NCBI GenBank assembly: GCA_034509425.1
Contig: JAVTVJ010000550.1
Span: forward strand, 1,053,024-1,117,023
DNA: 64,000 nucleotides
Source: Eopsaltria australis
Lineage: Eukaryota; Chordata; Aves; Passeriformes; Petroicidae
Direction of reading: 5' to 3'
This document shows, one piece after another, positions 63,201 through 64,000 of the stretch. Below the pieces are notes generated by a model that worked only from the letters and a program-made list of their open reading frames with translations, searched no databases and had not been told where the DNA came from. Made by a program: the position numbers and the translations under genes. Numbering within the stretch: position 1 is the first letter of the stretch; each line of letters opens with the position of its first letter.

Positions 63201-64000
63201 AAATGGGTTAAAAAATGAATGTTCTGTCCACCCTACTTTACTTCTGCTGTGATTTAGTAAAAGACTAGTTGCTGTCAGATCCAGTAATTTGAGTCTCATC
63301 TTACAACGAAGTATATATGCTGATGAAAAGCTGCTTTAGCAGCAGAGAGACTGCTAATTGTTTGATTATACAGGTCTTCACATTAATGAAGCACTATTCC
63401 ATGGATTTGGAGCATGGCGTGCAACCAAATTACCACCCCAGCACTCAAGCTGTGAAATCTGATTATTCATTAGCCAGTCAGTGAGTGGTACAAACATCTT
63501 TTCTTTTTTCAAACCGTCAAAGGAGAGCAACTGCTTTTTTTTTCCCACTCTTCCCTTTAAGAATATAAGGGTTTGGACTTTTATCAATGATAGTAGCTTA
63601 CTTAAGATTTTAAGGATAAACATGTTATGTAAAGGGGGTCTCATTTTTCTCCAAACTGTGCTCTTCTTGTGCAATTTATCCTTATGTTTACTTAGTCCTG
63701 GCCTCCCCTGAGCCTGTCACTAACTGACAATTGTGGTGCATTTAATGAATTGAGAGTAGACTATACCCTCCTTAATTGACAAGAGTTACTAAAAGATAAG
63801 GAATCAAAGCGGGGAAAGCTCACAGTGCATCTGCCTCTACCAGGCAGACCTGACTGAAGATGGATGGCTGTGAAAGTAATTTCCAAACTTCTTTTATCAT
63901 TATTTTTTTATAAACTTGGATTTTTTTTTTTAAGGGGAAATTTCACTCTCATGTAAACAATGAAATGGAGAAAAAAAATTATTGGATGTTATTAGCAAAA
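57282..64000. other. Intergenic desert to window end
   Basis: No gene is seen. 58860-59110 and 63080-63200 are AT-rich or CpG-retaining blocks that may be conserved. A phrase GGTTGGGTTGGAAGGAACCT near 58600 is CR1-like but too short to call. A T-rich stretch lies at 63921-63932. Confidence 0.5.

Noticed and set aside
1..64000. tRNA, rRNA, CRISPR arrays, bacterial operons, endogenous retroviral genes
   Set aside because: None seen on either strand. The window is vertebrate nuclear DNA.

Overview
The window looks like avian (sauropsid) nuclear DNA holding one recognisable protein-coding gene, ID4 (inhibitor of DNA binding 4), in a long, mostly unique, AT-rich gene desert. The bird call rests on three things: CR1 LINE tails of the avian type (minus at 18661-18796, plus at about 30935-31437, a short minus fragment near 37613), very low repeat density, and a compact GC-rich ID4 gene with short introns. 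I cannot name the species.

Layout. 1-8560 is upstream desert with a 167-base uninterrupted purine tract (693-859, core of 21 perfect AAGGA units) and a few faint relics that resemble ancient CR1. A CpG island of about 2.7 kb (about 8690-11370) covers the promoter (two inverted CCAAT boxes, a GC box, a TATA box at 9176), exon 1, both introns and the start of exon 3. ID4 is on the plus strand. Its coding sequence is 9497-9895 joined to 10558-10602 and gives 147 residues. Exon 2 ends at 10616, and exon 3 (11046 to about 11675 or 11885) is entirely 3' UTR with two plausible polyadenylation sites.

11890-64000 is desert again. It holds MIR/CORE-SINE-like relics (about 14130, 33178 and 48738), CR1 pieces, simple repeats, and several blocks with unusually preserved CpGs or dense TAAT/ATTA motifs that are candidate long-range enhancers of ID4. 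I see no tRNA, rRNA, CRISPR, endogenous retrovirus or second convincing coding gene. The remaining open frames are short, lack family similarity I can recognise, and often overlap open frames on the opposite strand.

I did not find a convincing undescribed biological system. The points most worth checking are the enhancer-like blocks, the tandem homeodomain-site duplication in ID4 intron 2, the absence of a polyalanine run in this ID4, and the three Pumilio-type motifs in its 3' UTR.
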